The notes beneath the pieces were generated by a model. That model had not been told where the DNA came from, ran no database searches, and worked only from the letters and a program-made list of their open reading frames with translations. The translations under genes and the position numbers were made by a program. 64,000 bases of DNA from Pedobacter hiemivivus (GTDB taxonomy: Bacteria; Bacteroidota; Bacteroidia; Sphingobacteriales; Sphingobacteriaceae), in assembly GCF_004331685.1 (NCBI RefSeq), contig NZ_SJSM01000003.1, positions 62,001-126,000 on the forward strand. The letters run 5' to 3'. Shown piece by piece: positions 53,080 to 61,876 of the stretch (positions within the stretch are counted from its first letter, which is position 1; the number at the start of each line of letters is the position of its first letter).

Positions 53080-53862
53080 CTATTTACTGGCAAGATCTTG
53101 TAAAAAGGTATCCGATAAGATCTGATATAACTCTGGGTGTTTATCTTTTAACTGTTTAGGGTTTTCGAAAAAGTATTCGGATACTACAGCAAAAAATTCA
53201 GCCTCATTGGTAATGGCATAAGGGTTAATATCCGACTTGCCTTTTTCTATTTGCTGCATTTCCTGATGAATCATTTTTATCCATGGTACAGCGTATTCGT
53301 GCTTCATCAGGTTATCCGGAACACCGTCTGTTGCACCATCCGATTTATCGAGTAGGTGCACAAACTCATGAATAGCTGTATTTTCTTTATCGACGGCATT
53401 GGAAAACCCATGCAATAATGCCGAGCGAGATAAGATCATTTGCCCATTCATATAACCTTCACCAACCATACCAAGGATATTTCTTTCTGCGCCTTCAAAT
53501 TGAAAATCTTTATTAAAGGTGTCTGGGTATAACAACACACTCGATAGGTTTTTATACTTCCAATCTTCAAAACCAAACACCGGAATAATGGCGCTAGAAG
53601 CAACCAATACCCGGTCTAATGGATTTATTTCAAGATCTATCCCTTCTATCCTTACGTAGCTTAAAAATACGGCTATTTTATCTTCAAATTTCCCTTTATC
53701 TACTGGACTTAGCTGTTGGTAAAAATGGACATGCTGTGAAAGCTGATCAGTTTCGGCTGCGCTAAGCGTTGGAATAGATTTCGATTTAAAAGGATTGCCC
53801 CGAATAATAAAGTAAACAACAATGATAAATAACGGAATTAGGAAGAAGAGAATCGTGTTCAT
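53080..53862 (-). CDS. MtfA-like zinc peptidase (M90)
   Basis: The 260-residue protein has an N-terminal membrane helix (about 2-20) and an MtfA/zincin domain with the HExxH motif in ENTAIHEFVHLLDKSDG near residue 164. In E. coli MtfA inactivates the glucose regulator Mlc and has aminopeptidase activity, but no Mlc homologue is visible here. The C-terminal helical part (FFAVVSEYFFENPKQLKDKH) holds a probable third ligand. It is three bases downstream of the oxidoreductase gene, so the two are likely co-transcribed. Confidence 0.88.
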   Translation of the reverse strand: MNTILFFLIPLFIIVVYFIIRGNPFKSKSIPTLSAAETDQLSQHVHFYQQLSPVDKGKFEDKIAVFLSYVRIEGIDLEINPLDRVLVASSAIIPVFGFEDWKYKNLSSVLLYPDTFNKDFQFEGAERNILGMVGEGYMNGQMILSRSALLHGFSNAVDKENTAIHEFVHLLDKSDGATDGVPDNLMKHEYAVPWIKMIHQEMQQIEKGKSDINPYAITNEAEFFAVVSEYFFENPKQLKDKHPELYQILSDTFLQDLASK

Positions 53863-53865
53863 AGC

Positions 53866-54885
53866 CTATGATTCCAGGATTTCCAATTGTGTAATGATTT
53901 GTTCCTCTGTAATTGGGTAGGCCACCTGATTGGTAATACGCTGATACATGGCCTCAAATAAAGGAATATAATCTCCTTTTAGGGACGGTATTAAGTGTTG
54001 AACTTTATTGCCCTGTTCATCTATAAGCGTGAGTTTACCTGCTCTTCCCGGAAGTTCAACTCCATACATAGGATCTGTAAGCTTCATGCCCTGCAGCAAT
54101 TGCTCTTCCTGTACATCAGAACGGTCTTTTATAAATGAACCATGGCTGCCATGCAATACAAATGCAGGTAAGGGATCCGCTACCAAAAGATTAGCATGTA
54201 CAAAAACATTAACACTGTTTGGATAGCTCAAATGAATGGAGAAATAATCATTCACTTTAGTGTCTTTGCGATTTTCACCTAGTATTTTATGAGATGAATC
54301 CGGCTTCCCAAATATACTGATCACTTGATCAAGCAAATGTGGGCCCAGGTCGTAAATCAATCCACTGGCGGCAATAGGTTGTTCTTTAAATGTTTTCGGA
54401 CCGATATCAGCACGGTAACGGTCAAACCTGAAATGTACTTCATTCAGTTTACCTAGTTGTCCGCTTTCAATTACCTCTCGCACCGAACCAAAATCACTAT
54501 CCCATCTTCTGTTTTGGTAAACAAACACTTGTTTGCCTACACTTTTAGCCAGGTCAAAGATTTCTTTAGCTTCTGCCGAGGTCGCCGTGAATGGTTTTTC
54601 GACCAAAATATGTTTACCCGCTTTTAGCGCCTTTGTGGCATAATCAAAATGCGTGTAATTGGGGGTATTTATAATAATAAGGTCAATTTTCTCGTCAGCA
54701 ATCAGGTCCTCAATCGTATCGTAGCTAATGATTCCCGGGTAAATAGCAGCTGCATTTTTTTGGTTACGCTCGGTTACGGCATGTAGTTTAAATCCGGGAT
54801 GTTTATCTATAAAAGGAGCGTGGAAAACTTTCCCAGACATTCCAAAGGCCATTATGCCGGTTACAATTTCTGTATTCATTTGCAA
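53866..54885 (-). CDS. Gfo/Idh/MocA family oxidoreductase
   Basis: The 339-residue NAD(P)-binding enzyme has an N-terminal Rossmann domain (GIMAFGMSGKVFHAPFIDKH) and the catalytic-domain sequence GKHILVEKPFTATSAEA, with the EKP motif typical of the family. Substrates are usually sugars or inositols and cannot be predicted here. Translation could begin at residue 3 (MNTEIV). It is followed by the MtfA-like gene and has a divergent partner at 55008. Confidence 0.92.
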   Translation of the reverse strand: MQMNTEIVTGIMAFGMSGKVFHAPFIDKHPGFKLHAVTERNQKNAAAIYPGIISYDTIEDLIADEKIDLIIINTPNYTHFDYATKALKAGKHILVEKPFTATSAEAKEIFDLAKSVGKQVFVYQNRRWDSDFGSVREVIESGQLGKLNEVHFRFDRYRADIGPKTFKEQPIAASGLIYDLGPHLLDQVISIFGKPDSSHKILGENRKDTKVNDYFSIHLSYPNSVNVFVHANLLVADPLPAFVLHGSHGSFIKDRSDVQEEQLLQGMKLTDPMYGVELPGRAGKLTLIDEQGNKVQHLIPSLKGDYIPLFEAMYQRITNQVAYPITEEQIITQLEILES

Positions 54886-54969
54886 AATTTTGTTTGATGA
54901 TTTTTAAGGTTTATGTAATCTACCGTGTGCTAAATTTAGTGAAATCACTTTACTATTCGCCAAAGTTTA

Positions 54970-55003
54970 TTGTAATAAAACTGGGAGGCTAATTGTATCT
55001 TTG
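54970..55003 (+). promoter_or_regulatory. Leaderless promoter of the gene at 55008
   Basis: A TTG -33 element (54970-54972), a 23-nt spacer and TATCTTTG (54996-55003). The ATG at 55008 begins only four bases downstream, so transcription should start at or just past the start codon. Confidence 0.6.
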
Positions 55004-55007
55004 TAGT

Positions 55008-55352
55008 ATGAAGCCTGCAGAAACACATGCAAAATGGAAAGTTTTGCAAGAGAGAATAGCGAAGGAGTTTGATTCTGATATTCCGGATTTAAAGGTAATG
55101 CTGTTTTTAATTGGAGTACAGGAACTTGGAAAAGGGCCTGGTAAATACAGTAAGCGCCAAAAAGAGGAGTTGATGCACATCGCTACCTGTCGCTTGTTAA
55201 GTGAAATGGGATTCTATGAACTAGAAGGTCAGGATCAGGATGGCTGGCCACATTGGAAATTAGTAAAGCCGGTTCCATCTTTTGCGATGATGGAGCAGGA
55301 ATTGTTACTTAAGTCACTGGCTATACATTATTTTGAAGATATCTACGATTAG
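55008..55352 (+). CDS. Conserved hypothetical protein
   Basis: The 114-residue soluble protein begins MKPAETHAKWKVLQERIAKE and is mixed alpha/beta with no signal. The segment VLQERIAKEFDSDIPDLKVM and the C-terminal LLLKSLAIHYFEDIY are likely helical. I recognise no named domain. The frame could extend to 54993, but a start there would lie inside the promoter. It is monocistronic, with its own terminator. Confidence 0.78.
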   Translation: MKPAETHAKWKVLQERIAKEFDSDIPDLKVMLFLIGVQELGKGPGKYSKRQKEELMHIATCRLLSEMGFYELEGQDQDGWPHWKLVKPVPSFAMMEQELLLKSLAIHYFEDIYD

Positions 55353-55381
55353 ATTCCTAAATAATAAAACGTTTAAAAATG

Positions 55382-55420
55382 AAAAACCCGAAGTACAATG
55401 TACAACGGGTTTTCGTTTTT
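55382..55420 (+). terminator. Terminator of the gene at 55008
   Basis: AAAACCCG pairs with CGGGTTTT, with an inner GTAC/GTAC pairing, and a T-run follows. It lies 30 nt past the stop and also precedes the convergent OmpA-like gene. Confidence 0.82.
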
Positions 55421-55444
55421 ATAGGGAGATGTAAATGTGATGAA

Positions 55445-56125
55445 CTATCTTCCAGCTGTCTGAGCTTCTTTTTTCAGTTGATCGTTAGCAACGATAACAA
55501 CCTCAACTCTACGGTTTGCAGCTCTTCCTGCTTCAGTTGTATTATCTGCAATTGGCTCAGAAAATCCTTTACCTAAAGTGATCAAACGTGATGACGGAAC
55601 ACCTTGAGAAACGGCGTAAGCCTTTACAGCTGCGGCTCTTCTTTCAGATAAAGCCATATTATAAGACTCAGCACCTTTATTGTCGGTATGGCCAATTACT
55701 TTAATGTCTGTTCCAGGATATTGGTTTAATGAGTTGGCTAAAGATTTAACATTTGTTTTAGCTTGTGCAGTTAAATCTGATTTATCAAAACCAAACAAGA
55801 TACCGCTATCAAACTTAACAATGATACCCTCACCTTCGCGAATTACTTCAGCATTAGGGATAGCATTTTGTATTTCGGCAGCTTGTTTATCCATTCTTTT
55901 TCCGATAAAACCACCTGCAGTACCACCAACAGCTGCACCAATAATTGCACCTACGGCTGTATTACCAGCTTTTTTACCGATAATAGCACCAAGAACACCA
56001 CCAGCTGCAGCACCTATTCCTGCTCCTTTTTGCGTTTTTGTTAAACTATCGCATCCTTGGAATGCCATTGAACCAACGGCTAGAGCGATACTAAGTGTTG
56101 CTATTTTAAATTTTGAAGTCACCAT
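55445..56125 (-). CDS. OmpA-family lipoprotein with glycine zipper (YiaD-like)
   Basis: The 226-residue protein has a lipobox (MAFQGC), a glycine-zipper region with repeated GxxxG-like steps (about 33-75) and a C-terminal OmpA peptidoglycan-binding domain (about 110-215; VIGHTDNKGAESYNMALSER, GRAANRRVEVVI). It should anchor in the outer membrane and contact the wall. It is distinct from the larger OmpA porin at 27119. A -7 box lies 33 nt upstream. Confidence 0.92.
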   Translation of the reverse strand: MVTSKFKIATLSIALAVGSMAFQGCDSLTKTQKGAGIGAAAGGVLGAIIGKKAGNTAVGAIIGAAVGGTAGGFIGKRMDKQAAEIQNAIPNAEVIREGEGIIVKFDSGILFGFDKSDLTAQAKTNVKSLANSLNQYPGTDIKVIGHTDNKGAESYNMALSERRAAAVKAYAVSQGVPSSRLITLGKGFSEPIADNTTEAGRAANRRVEVVIVANDQLKKEAQTAGR

Positions 56126-56157
56126 AACATTATCATTTGTTTAGGGCAACCGTAAAT

Positions 56158-56165
56158 CAAACCTA
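56158..56165 (-). promoter_or_regulatory. -7 box of the OmpA-family lipoprotein gene
   Basis: The minus strand reads TAGGTTTG, matching TAnnTTTG. The predicted leader is about 26 nt. No well-spaced TTG -33 box was found. Confidence 0.5.
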
Positions 56166-56291
56166 ATGCCAAGTTTTATTGTTTCCGAAATAAAGGTGCA
56201 GAGATGCCCAAAAAAAACACAAAAAAAGAGAGTGGTGTATAAAATAGTGGTAGGTAACTTTAATGTGACTATAATTCTAGACAGTATGTTT

Positions 56292-56990
56292 TTATTCAGA
56301 AAAGTATTCTTCCAGTTCCTTTAATGTGTTTTCGTCTTTATTGAAATCTTTGATGATTAGCCCTTTTTCTAATAAAATGATTCGGTCGCAAACATCTGTA
56401 ACATGGTTTAGATCGTGACTGGAAATTAAGGTGGTTAGCGCGTGCTCATTTTTTAACGACCTAATTAATGTTTTAAGCCTGATTTGCGTTGTAGGGTCAA
56501 GGTTCGCAAAGGGTTCATCCAATACCAATAACTCTGGATTTTGCATCAATGCCGCAGCAATACCAATCTTGTTTTGATTTCCCTTAGAAAAATCCCGGAT
56601 GTATTTTCCCTTATTTAAGACCTCGCCGTTAAAGAACTCTTCATATTGCTTAAGGTAGTCCATTACATGAGCCGGACTAAAATGATGAAGACTTCCAATA
56701 AATATAAAATACTCTTCAGCCGTTAGGTAGTCAATTAAAAAACCTTCATCCAGATAAGAAGCCGTATAGGTCTTCCATTCGTCATTACCCGCCACATTTT
56801 TACCTTTCGAGCGTACTTCTCCTTGATTGGGACGAATCAGATCCAGTACAATTCTGAAGAGGGTAGTTTTTCCTGCGCCATTATTGCCAACAAGTCCAAC
56901 AGTTTCTCCGGCATTGATTTTTAAATCATCAATGTTTACAACAGTTTTATTGCCGTATACCTTCTTTAAGTCTATAATTTCTAAAATCAT
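56292..56990 (-). CDS. ABC transporter ATP-binding protein
   Basis: The 232-residue ATPase has Walker A GNNGAGKTT near residue 37, signature FSKGNQNKIG near 137 (a variant of LSGGQ common among ABC-2 type exporters), Walker B ELLVLDEPFANLDP and the switch His in ISSHDLNH. Its likely partner is the DUF5687 membrane protein immediately upstream (nine bases away), giving a two-gene exporter of unknown substrate. Confidence 0.92.
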   Translation of the reverse strand: MILEIIDLKKVYGNKTVVNIDDLKINAGETVGLVGNNGAGKTTLFRIVLDLIRPNQGEVRSKGKNVAGNDEWKTYTASYLDEGFLIDYLTAEEYFIFIGSLHHFSPAHVMDYLKQYEEFFNGEVLNKGKYIRDFSKGNQNKIGIAAALMQNPELLVLDEPFANLDPTTQIRLKTLIRSLKNEHALTTLISSHDLNHVTDVCDRIILLEKGLIIKDFNKDENTLKELEEYFSE

Positions 56991-56999
56991 GATTTTTCT

Positions 57000-58475
57000 T
57001 TAAAGTTCTCTAAAGCCTTCAGCAATTTTATACCTTCTTTTATTCAGTTCATTTGCCAGAAATGTAACCCAAAAGCTGCGGGTACATAATGCTAACAGTC
57101 CAAAAAAGGCTAAGCAAGCAATACCCCAATAAGGATGTCCATTTAATGCAAAAGGTAAATAAAAAGCATAGGGGATCAAAAAATAGGGGACCATTAATAT
57201 AAACTGGCTAGCACTAATGCCTTGATAGTTAAATGTAGATCCTTTACTTAGATCAATAGCTTTGGAATTCCATGTGGCAAAATATAACACGATAACGGTT
57301 CCTATACCTATGTTATAGCAGTAAGCTGCAAACTGTATAAACAAGATTTTAGGGCTTATCAATCCATAAAAGCTGGTGATTATCGCTACTATAGTAGATA
57401 TGGTTGTAAACAATAGAAATTTGGCTTTTATAAAGTGCTTAAGATTGGTTTTGTTAACCATTAAACCATCAAAATGGGCTGCCTGCCAGCCAAACATAAA
57501 CTGACCGTAAATACTAATGCTACTCCCCGTTATAAATACCGCCGCAAAAAGCATCATTCTGATATCATCCTTTTCCAGGAGTAATTTTTTATAAAAAAGA
57601 AAGCCATAAAGCATGAAAACCAAACTCATGATCAATGCTGATCGGGTTCTCTTATGTCTGAGGATTAATTTAAGTTCTAATGCTGCTAGCACACCCACTG
57701 CACCAAATCTGTCTAGAAAAGGATAGGCGGTGCTTACTTTTTTTTCTTGTGCAGTACTCAGCTCCTCGGTGTACATATAGCGCTGCAAATACTTGCCGTT
57801 TATGAAATACATAACTAGGGCAACAATTGTAAAAGTAAAAGCCGTTGGGGGATGTAAAGTGATAAAGCTAAATAAGCGGTTTGATATTTCAGTAATGGAC
57901 AGGATTTTGAAATATTCGAGTAGTGCCAGACTCGAAATTACCACCACAACTCCAATAATCGCCTTTACATTTACTGTAGTTAGGCGTTTAATATACATGG
58001 CCGTAAAATTATTAAAGGCAGATAAAGAAAGGATGGAGATAACGTACATGATCGCGACAAATGGACCGTATACCTCAGCAATTGCAGTGCAGCAAAAGGG
58101 AATAAAAATAAATAGAGGTAAAATGTTAAAAGCACTAAATAGCGATCTAACATTTAGAAAGTTCACTATTTTTTGTTTCGGAATCCTCAAATGTAGATAG
58201 GGGACAATGCTTAAAGTTGGCAATTCCTGTAATTGTAGACGCATTAAAAAATCGATAGCAAAATAGTAAAGAATTAACCCGTTAAAAACATAGAATACAT
58301 CTTTTCCAGGTAATAGTTTACCGATGATCAATTCCATTCCAAATCCCACAAGGATGGCAAGCGCCAGTAGATAAAGGATAACAAAGCCTAGAAATAGCTG
58401 CGCGGCTATACTTGTCCCTTTGTTTCTTGAACGCCAAAAGGCTTTCCATTGGTGATTTAGAAAGGTCGACAGCAT
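57000..58475 (-). CDS. DUF5687 family ABC permease-like membrane protein
   Basis: The 491-residue protein has about twelve hydrophobic segments and a soluble N-terminus (FLNHQWKAFWRSRNKGTSIA). I recognise it as DUF5687, a Bacteroidota family encoded beside ABC ATPases. It probably forms the membrane part of the exporter with the downstream ATPase. A charged region near residue 230 (YTEELSTAQEKKVSTAYPFL) separates two membrane halves. It follows rarA by one base. Confidence 0.83.
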   Translation of the reverse strand: MLSTFLNHQWKAFWRSRNKGTSIAAQLFLGFVILYLLALAILVGFGMELIIGKLLPGKDVFYVFNGLILYYFAIDFLMRLQLQELPTLSIVPYLHLRIPKQKIVNFLNVRSLFSAFNILPLFIFIPFCCTAIAEVYGPFVAIMYVISILSLSAFNNFTAMYIKRLTTVNVKAIIGVVVVISSLALLEYFKILSITEISNRLFSFITLHPPTAFTFTIVALVMYFINGKYLQRYMYTEELSTAQEKKVSTAYPFLDRFGAVGVLAALELKLILRHKRTRSALIMSLVFMLYGFLFYKKLLLEKDDIRMMLFAAVFITGSSISIYGQFMFGWQAAHFDGLMVNKTNLKHFIKAKFLLFTTISTIVAIITSFYGLISPKILFIQFAAYCYNIGIGTVIVLYFATWNSKAIDLSKGSTFNYQGISASQFILMVPYFLIPYAFYLPFALNGHPYWGIACLAFFGLLALCTRSFWVTFLANELNKRRYKIAEGFREL

Positions 58476-58476
58476 A

Positions 58477-59757
58477 TTAATAATTGTATTTATTTTTCCA
58501 ATTTTTTCTCAACTGTTCCCTTAATTTTTCCTCAGCAGGATTATTCCCGGGATCATATAGTTTTGTACCACTCAATTTCTCAGGTAAATACTCCTGTTCA
58601 GTAAAATTACCTTCATAACCATGCGAGTATTTATAGTCTTTTCCATAACCAATATTCTTCATCAGTTTGGTTGGGGCATTACGAATGTGTAGTGGGACAG
58701 GTAAATTTCCGGTTTGTTTTACCAATGCCTGAGCTTTGTTTATAGCTTCGTAGGATGCATTGCTTTTTACAGAGGAAGCCATATAAGTGACCGCTTGAGA
58801 AAGGATGATCCTTGATTCAGGAAAACCGATCACATTAACAGCCTGAAAGCAATTGTTTGCGAGCAGCAAAGCGTTGGGATTAGCATTGCCAATGTCTTCA
58901 GAAGCAAGAATAAGTAGCCTTCTGGCAATAAATAGCGGGTCTTCACCACCTTCAATCATTCTGGCCAACCAGTAAACGGCTCCATTGGGATCGCTGCCCC
59001 TTATAGATTTTATAAATGCAGAAATGATATCGTAATGCTGCTCTCCAGCTTTATCGTATAGTGCCAGATTTTGCTGGGCATGTGCTAAAACATTTTCATT
59101 GGTAAGCGTTATTTTGCTGCCACCAATACCGTTAACGGCAATTTCGAGTACGTTGAGTAATTTTCTGGCATCACCACCAGATAAACGAATCAAGGCTTCG
59201 TGCTCCTTAATGGTGATTTTTTTGTCTTTGAGAAGGATGTCTTGCTTAATAGCCGTTTGTAGTAGGCCAGCAAGTTCATCCTCGTCCAATGCTTTTAGGA
59301 TGTAAACCTGACAACGGGACAAGAGTGCTGAGATGACTTCGAAAGAAGGATTTTCTGTAGTTGCGCCAATTAAAGTAACCAAGCCACGCTCTACAGCACC
59401 TAATAAACTATCCTGTTGCGATTTACTAAATCTATGAATCTCGTCTATAAATAGGATGGGTAAACCCATCAAGCTGTCTTTCAATAAGGCTGCCCGATCT
59501 ATAACGTCCCTAATGTCTTTAACGCCAGAGTTAATGGCACTCAAGTTAAAAAAAGGACGGTCTAGTGTTTGCGAAATGATGTAGGCAAGTGTTGTTTTTC
59601 CTACTCCAGGAGGCCCCCAAAAAATCATTGAGGGCAGTTGACTACTTTGTATGGCCTTTCTTAATACTGCATCGGGCCCTACCAAGTGTTTTTGCCCAAC
59701 GTATTCGTCCAGATTCTGTGGGCGCATACGTTCGGCTAAAGGAGGGAGATTTTGCAT
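58477..59757 (-). CDS. rarA: Replication-associated recombination protein A
   Basis: RarA (MgsA) is an AAA+ ATPase related to clamp loaders that acts at stalled replication forks. The 426-residue protein has Walker A GPPGVGKTTLA near residue 47, Walker B FIDEIHRFSKSQQDSLLG, sensor-1 GATTENPSFE and a C-terminal tetramerisation domain (about 250-420) with IRGSDPNGAVYWLARMIEGG. It is followed by the DUF5687 gene after one base, so the genes may be co-transcribed. Confidence 0.95.
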   Translation of the reverse strand: MQNLPPLAERMRPQNLDEYVGQKHLVGPDAVLRKAIQSSQLPSMIFWGPPGVGKTTLAYIISQTLDRPFFNLSAINSGVKDIRDVIDRAALLKDSLMGLPILFIDEIHRFSKSQQDSLLGAVERGLVTLIGATTENPSFEVISALLSRCQVYILKALDEDELAGLLQTAIKQDILLKDKKITIKEHEALIRLSGGDARKLLNVLEIAVNGIGGSKITLTNENVLAHAQQNLALYDKAGEQHYDIISAFIKSIRGSDPNGAVYWLARMIEGGEDPLFIARRLLILASEDIGNANPNALLLANNCFQAVNVIGFPESRIILSQAVTYMASSVKSNASYEAINKAQALVKQTGNLPVPLHIRNAPTKLMKNIGYGKDYKYSHGYEGNFTEQEYLPEKLSGTKLYDPGNNPAEEKLREQLRKNWKNKYNY

Positions 59758-59799
59758 AAAAGTAAAGATACAAAAATGTCGGTTATCCCCCCGTGGTAA

Positions 59800-61035
59800 T
59801 TACTGTGCTTTTGGTTTCTTGTTCCAGAATTTGCGTTTTGGCTTTCCTGAATCTGGTTTTCTGGCGGGTCTTGGTGCTGATGGATCAAAAGGTACTTCGG
59901 CAGGAGCTTCGCCTAAATGTTCAGGTAAAGGCATCCTTTCAATCTGCTTTTCGATCAGCTTTTCGATGCTGGCCAATTTGCGTTTGTCTCTGCTGTTAAC
60001 CAATGTAATCGCAGTGCCTTTAGTTTCAGCTCTGGCAGTACGACCAATACGGTGTACATAGTCTTCTGCATCATGAGGCACATCAAAGTTTACCACCAGG
60101 TCTATACCTTCCACATCAATACCGCGACTTAAAACGTCGGTGCCAATAAGAATGGGTAGCTGCCTGTTTTTAAACTTCAGCAATATGCTTTCTCTTTCTT
60201 TTTGTCCTAGATCAGAGTGAAAAGCTTCTGTTTTAAGTCCCAGGTTTCTGAATACTTTGCCCAGATTCTTTACTTTCTCTTTAGTTGATGCAAAAACAAT
60301 GATGCTTTTAAATTCATCCGTTTTTAACAGACTGCTCAATAAAGGCACTTTTTGTTCATCATGCACCATGTATACCTGTTGCGAAATACCCTCAGCAGGT
60401 TTAGAAATAGCAAGGCTAATCTGTTCTGGATTATTTAATAATGTTGAGGCCAGCTTCCTGATTTTTGGAGGCATCGTTGCCGAGAACATCACCGTTTGTC
60501 TAACTTGTGGTAGGTAACTTACAATGCGTACAATGTCATCATAAAAACCCATGTCAAGCATTCTGTCCGCCTCATCCAGTACCAGATGCTGCAACTGATC
60601 CAGTTTCAAAACACCCGAAGAAAGGTGAGAAATCAATCGGCCAGGTGTTGCAATAATGATGTCTACACCTTCGCGCATCGATCGCTTTTGCTGCTCGTAG
60701 GCAATGCCATCTCCGCCACCATACACCGTTAACGAACTGATGTTGGTGAAATAGGAAAGTGCCTCTACCTGCAAGTCTATTTGCTGGGCAAGTTCCCTTG
60801 TTGGGGCTAGTATCAATGTATTGTTATGACGTTCCTCGGTACCGGCAATCATATTCATGATGGGTAAAAGGTAGGCCCCTGTTTTTCCGGTTCCTGTTTG
60901 TGCGCAGGCAATCAAGTCTTTCTTATCTAAAATAAGTGGAATTGCTTGCTGCTGGATTGGGGTTGCATTACGAAACCCCATTGCTAATAACCCTTCTAAT
61001 AAGTCCGGGTTAAAATTAAAATCTTTAAAATCCAA
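59800..61035 (-). CDS. DEAD-box RNA helicase (RhlE-like)
   Basis: The 411-residue helicase has the Q motif (MGFRNATPIQQQAIPLIL), Walker A AQTGTGKTGAYLLP, motif II VLDEADRMLDMGF, motif III SATMP, and HRIGRTARAETKG. A short basic C-terminal tail (KPDSGKPKRKFWNKKP) is typical of RhlE-type enzymes and helps bind RNA. These proteins unwind RNA structures in ribosome assembly and decay. It stands alone between rarA and the DUF4197 gene. Confidence 0.93.
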   Translation of the reverse strand: MDFKDFNFNPDLLEGLLAMGFRNATPIQQQAIPLILDKKDLIACAQTGTGKTGAYLLPIMNMIAGTEERHNNTLILAPTRELAQQIDLQVEALSYFTNISSLTVYGGGDGIAYEQQKRSMREGVDIIIATPGRLISHLSSGVLKLDQLQHLVLDEADRMLDMGFYDDIVRIVSYLPQVRQTVMFSATMPPKIRKLASTLLNNPEQISLAISKPAEGISQQVYMVHDEQKVPLLSSLLKTDEFKSIIVFASTKEKVKNLGKVFRNLGLKTEAFHSDLGQKERESILLKFKNRQLPILIGTDVLSRGIDVEGIDLVVNFDVPHDAEDYVHRIGRTARAETKGTAITLVNSRDKRKLASIEKLIEKQIERMPLPEHLGEAPAEVPFDPSAPRPARKPDSGKPKRKFWNKKPKAQ

Positions 61036-61084
61036 TATACTTTTATGTTGTTAGTATTTACCGTATAAAAGTAACCTTTTTATT

Positions 61085-61876
61085 TTACTTATTCTTATCT
61101 GCGTAGCCAAACACCTTTTGTAAGAGCGAAGTAGACCTCGATCCCAGGTTATCTCTGATCTTAAGTTCTTCCTGCGCTACCTGTATAAACATGCCGTCGA
61201 TCGCCTTTTGTGCTACATAAGCAGAAAGATCTGTGTTCAGTGGTTTCACCATCGGAAGTTTATTATACTGACCAGTTGCATCTCCCCAATATTTAGTCGC
61301 CCCAACTTTTGCAAGACTGGTATTAATTACCGGTTTAAACTTTTCCATCAGTTGAGAAGTGGTTACTCTTTTAAAATAATCAGTTGCCGCATCTTTGTTT
61401 CCCAATAGAATATTAGTAGCATCCGTAATGGTCATTTGCTTAATTGCAGAAACGAAAATTGGTTTAGCTTCCTTTGCTGCATCTTCAGCAGCACGATTCA
61501 AGCTTAAAATTACATTATCTGCCAGTTTACCCATACCCAGTGAACGTAAGGTTTTATCTACCTTTTGTGCTTCCGGTGGAAAAAGGATCTTTACGGCTAA
61601 GTTGCCCATAAAACCGTCTTTTGCCGAAAGCAAGTCTGCCCCACGTGAAGTTCCGATTTCTAATGCTTGTTTAATAGCCGAAGCCATATCTAATGTGCTA
61701 GGTGTTCCAGTTGTACTAGTGCTAGTTGTTGTCGTTGTAGTAGTTGTGGTACTACTTTTAGTAACTCCAGCTACTTTTTTCAAAACATCGCCTAGTTTAG
61801 ACTGAGCCTGAGTAGTAGCAGTGTTCATTAAAAAGCAAGCCGAAAGGCCAAGGTAAACAAGATTTATGCGTTTCAT
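61085..61876 (-). CDS. DUF4197 family secreted protein
   Basis: The 263-residue protein has a signal peptide (cut near TQAQ), a linker with a nine-Thr run plus further Ser/Thr (about 38-58) and a DUF4197 domain (about 65-260; MASAIKQALEIGTSRGADLL, AVKILFPPEAQKVDKTLRSL). Its function is unknown. The Thr run uses mixed ACN codons, so it is not a simple triplet-slippage tract. Its start overlaps the stop of the upstream vWA gene by four bases, suggesting translational coupling. Confidence 0.85.
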   Translation of the reverse strand: MKRINLVYLGLSACFLMNTATTQAQSKLGDVLKKVAGVTKSSTTTTTTTTTSTSTTGTPSTLDMASAIKQALEIGTSRGADLLSAKDGFMGNLAVKILFPPEAQKVDKTLRSLGMGKLADNVILSLNRAAEDAAKEAKPIFVSAIKQMTITDATNILLGNKDAATDYFKRVTTSQLMEKFKPVINTSLAKVGATKYWGDATGQYNKLPMVKPLNTDLSAYVAQKAIDGMFIQVAQEELKIRDNLGSRSTSLLQKVFGYADKNK

